NCBI GenBank assembly: GCA_026707325.1
Contig: JAPOXA010000146.1
Coordinates: forward strand, 1 to 63,587
Source: Acidobacteriota bacterium
GTDB taxonomy: Bacteria > Acidobacteriota > Thermoanaerobaculia > Multivoradales > Multivoraceae
Reading direction: 5' to 3'
Length of the DNA: 63,587 bases
Positions 62,221 through 63,587 of this stretch are shown here, one piece after another. Under the pieces are notes generated by a model, which saw only the letters and a list, made by a program, of their open reading frames with translations, was not told where the DNA came from and did no database searches. The position numbers and the translations under genes were made by a program. Numbering within the stretch: the stretch's first letter is position 1; the number at the start of each line of letters is the position of its first letter.

Positions 62221-63435
62221 ATGGCGGACGGGTCTGTTCACCTGCATCTGGATTGTCCGAGTGGGATCTCGGGAGACATGTTCCTGGGGGCGTGTCTGGA
62301 TCTGGGGCTGCCGGTGTTGCTGCTCGAGGAGATGGTGGAACGGTTGGGGCTGGACAGGGTCGAGTTGCGGGTGGAGCGGGCGAAGCGGGGCGGTCTGGCG
62401 GGGGTTCGATTCTCCGTGCTTCGGGATGGGCGGCCAGTCGAGGGGGCAGGCAGCGAGGGTGCGTCGCATCGGCGGTTGTCGACCATCCTGCGCATGATCG
62501 AGGAAGGCGGTTTGAGCGCCGGTGTGGTTGAGCGTGCTTCGGCCCTGTTCCGGAGACTGGGAGAGGCGGAGGCTCAGGTCCACGGCGTTGGCCTGGAGGA
62601 GGTTCACTTCCACGAGGTGGGCGCCGACGATTCGATCGTCGACCTGGTGGGTGCGGCGGTCGCGCTCGAGCACTTCGGCCCGGTCCGGGTCTCGTCGTCG
62701 ACCGTCGTGGTGGGAAGCGGCACCGTGTCGACGCGACACGGCGTGATGCCAGTGCCCGCTCCCGCGACCGCTTTGCTGCTGGAGGGCATTCCCATCACCT
62801 CCGGCGGGGTCTCGGGCGAGCTCACGACACCCACCGGCGCCGTCATCGTGCGGGAACTCGTCGACGAGTTCGAACCGTCCGCGACCGCGGCTCCGCGGCG
62901 AATCGAGAGTTACGGGATCGGACTCGGCAGCCGGGAGCTGGCCGATCGCCCGAATGCACTGCGGCTCCAGCGGGCAACGCCCCTGGCGCTTGCGGAGAGC
63001 TCATGGCATCAGGTCGCAGTTCTCGAATGCCAGCTCGACGACACGACCGGCGAAGCGATCGCCTACGCCGCCGAAACGCTCCTCGAAGCCGGTGCCCTCG
63101 ACGTCTTCACGACCGCAGTACAAATGAAGAAGTCCCGGCCCGGCGTGGCGATCACGGTGCTATCCCGCCCGGAGCAGTCCTCGGAACTTGCAGAGCGCCT
63201 CCTTCTCGAAACCGGCTCGCTGGGCTGCCGCCGCACCGTCGTCGACCGCCTGGAAGCGGAACGCTCGATCTCTACCGTCTTGACCCCACTTGGCGAAGTG
63301 AGAGTCAAGCAAGCCGCCATCTCCGGCCGATCCCTCGGATCAGCCCCGGAGTACGAAGACGTCCGCCGAATCGCCCGCGAACAGGGAGTCCCCTTCCGAG
63401 ACGTCTACCGAGCCGCCCTCCGCGCCACCGACTGA
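62221..63435 (+). CDS. larC: LarC-type nickel-pincer cofactor (pyridinium-3,5-bisthiocarboxylate mononucleotide) nickel insertion protein
   Basis: 404 residues from ATG 62221; an in-frame start 90 nt upstream would cover non-conserved sequence. N-terminal HLDCPSGISGDMFLGACLDL, HFHEVGADDSIVDLVGAAVA, PVPAPATALLLEGIPI and GELTTPTGAVIVRELV are the family signatures; VLECQLDDTTGEAIAYAAE opens the C-terminal domain. LarC inserts nickel into the pincer cofactor of lactate racemase and relatives using CTP. larB, larE and larA are not in this window. Confidence 0.92.
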   Translation: MADGSVHLHLDCPSGISGDMFLGACLDLGLPVLLLEEMVERLGLDRVELRVERAKRGGLAGVRFSVLRDGRPVEGAGSEGASHRRLSTILRMIEEGGLSAGVVERASALFRRLGEAEAQVHGVGLEEVHFHEVGADDSIVDLVGAAVALEHFGPVRVSSSTVVVGSGTVSTRHGVMPVPAPATALLLEGIPITSGGVSGELTTPTGAVIVRELVDEFEPSATAAPRRIESYGIGLGSRELADRPNALRLQRATPLALAESSWHQVAVLECQLDDTTGEAIAYAAETLLEAGALDVFTTAVQMKKSRPGVAITVLSRPEQSSELAERLLLETGSLGCRRTVVDRLEAERSISTVLTPLGEVRVKQAAISGRSLGSAPEYEDVRRIAREQGVPFRDVYRAALRATD

Positions 63436-63449
63436 CACCAACCGCCTTC

Positions 63450-63463
63450 GTCGGCCGGCCGAC
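63450..63463. promoter_or_regulatory. 14-nt perfect palindrome after larC
   Basis: GTCGGCCGGCCGAC, 15 nt past the larC stop in a convergent gap. A second imperfect hairpin (AGGCCG at 63501-63506 with CGGCCT at 63517-63522) follows before the convergent RGG-rich gene. These could serve as weak terminators, though no U-tract is seen. Confidence 0.3.
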
Positions 63464-63527
63464 AGCGTGGACTGAGCGCGCAATCCGGCGACGACGCCTC
63501 AGGCCGCCGCTGCGGACGGCCTATCGC

Positions 63528-63587
63528 CTAGTCGCGACGGGGTCCGCGGCCACCGCCGCCGCGGCCACCGCCGCGAGGCCGCCGACC
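63528..63587 (-). CDS. C-terminal end of an RGG-rich protein (partial), probably an RNA-binding protein
   Basis: The minus strand from the right edge reads GRRPRGGGRGGGGRGPRRD and then TAG (stop at 63528-63530). Such Arg-Gly-Gly tails are typical of bacterial RRM-type glycine-rich RNA-binding proteins, and less often of DEAD-box helicases. Only 19 residues are in the window and the identity of the main domain cannot be seen. It converges on larC. Confidence 0.55.
   Translation of the reverse strand, partial: GRRPRGGGRGGGGRGPRRD

Overview
This is a continuous stretch of a high-G+C bacterial chromosome, densely coding on both strands. No tRNA, rRNA, CRISPR array, phage module or transposase gene was seen. 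LpxB (lipid A synthesis), SecA, secreted lipoproteins and an outer-membrane-type DUF5916 protein point to a Gram-negative diderm. The mix of DUF5916, a DUF6677-like membrane protein, many secreted hydrolases, many GTG/TTG starts and a tungsten-type aldehyde oxidoreductase is what I would expect from an Acidobacteriota-like heterotroph. That placement is inference from gene content, not from a marker tree.

Layout. 1-6.7 kb: a truncated 2-hydroxychromene-2-carboxylate isomerase-like gene, a DUF5916 protein, two alpha/beta hydrolases, a luciferase-like flavin oxidoreductase and a secreted carboxymuconolactone-decarboxylase-like protein. 6.8-13.0 kb: an aldehyde:ferredoxin oxidoreductase (AOR) followed by a three-part fusion (MoaD/ThiS-like + phosphotransferase + DUF6285), then divergently a hydrolase and an acyl-CoA dehydrogenase. 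13.0-23.4 kb: a beta-lactamase-like lipoprotein, a four-CBS protein, a secreted amidohydrolase, an esterase, an acyl-CoA ligase, a hydantoinase B subunit and a long acyl-CoA dehydrogenase. 23.4-27.6 kb: rimO, ribF, trxA and an M24 peptidase. 27.8-34.8 kb (minus strand): guaB, secA, an M23 peptidase and comM. 34.8-41.4 kb: a structured non-coding region, then a Gat1-like acyltransferase, a glycosyltransferase, a secreted protein, thyA, folA and queG. 41.4-50.7 kb: a housekeeping block behind a near-consensus promoter (rpsA, ihf/hup, DUF6677-like, lpxB, yicC, gmk, rpoZ, coaBC, udg, cysteine synthase). 50.7-55.6 kb (minus strand): a CPBP protease, two glycosyltransferases and a membrane pseudokinase. 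55.8-63.6 kb: threonine synthase, two sodium-coupled transporters, an agmatinase-like enzyme, radC, larC and the tail of an RGG-rich protein.

How the genes fit together. The accessory half describes a cell that degrades lipids and aromatic or small organic compounds: esterases release acids, the acyl-CoA ligase activates them, two acyl-CoA dehydrogenases oxidise them, and the AOR could interconvert aldehydes and acids. The other half is core metabolism: nucleotide synthesis (guaB, thyA, folA, gmk), cofactors (ribF, coaBC), translation (rpsA, rimO, queG), secretion (secA) and envelope assembly (lpxB, acyltransferase, glycosyltransferases, M23 peptidase).

Most unusual items: (1) the MoaD-phosphotransferase-DUF6285 fusion beside the AOR, in which the Gly-Gly end normally needed free for sulfur transfer is buried inside the polypeptide; (2) two related ~180-nt foldback repeats with long, nearly perfect inverted arms at 27612-27789 and 61904-62086; (3) a nested three-stem RNA-like structure at 34789-34896 directly before comM; (4) a Hanks-type membrane pseudokinase lacking almost every catalytic motif; (5) an alanine/sodium symporter with an insert of about 100 residues.
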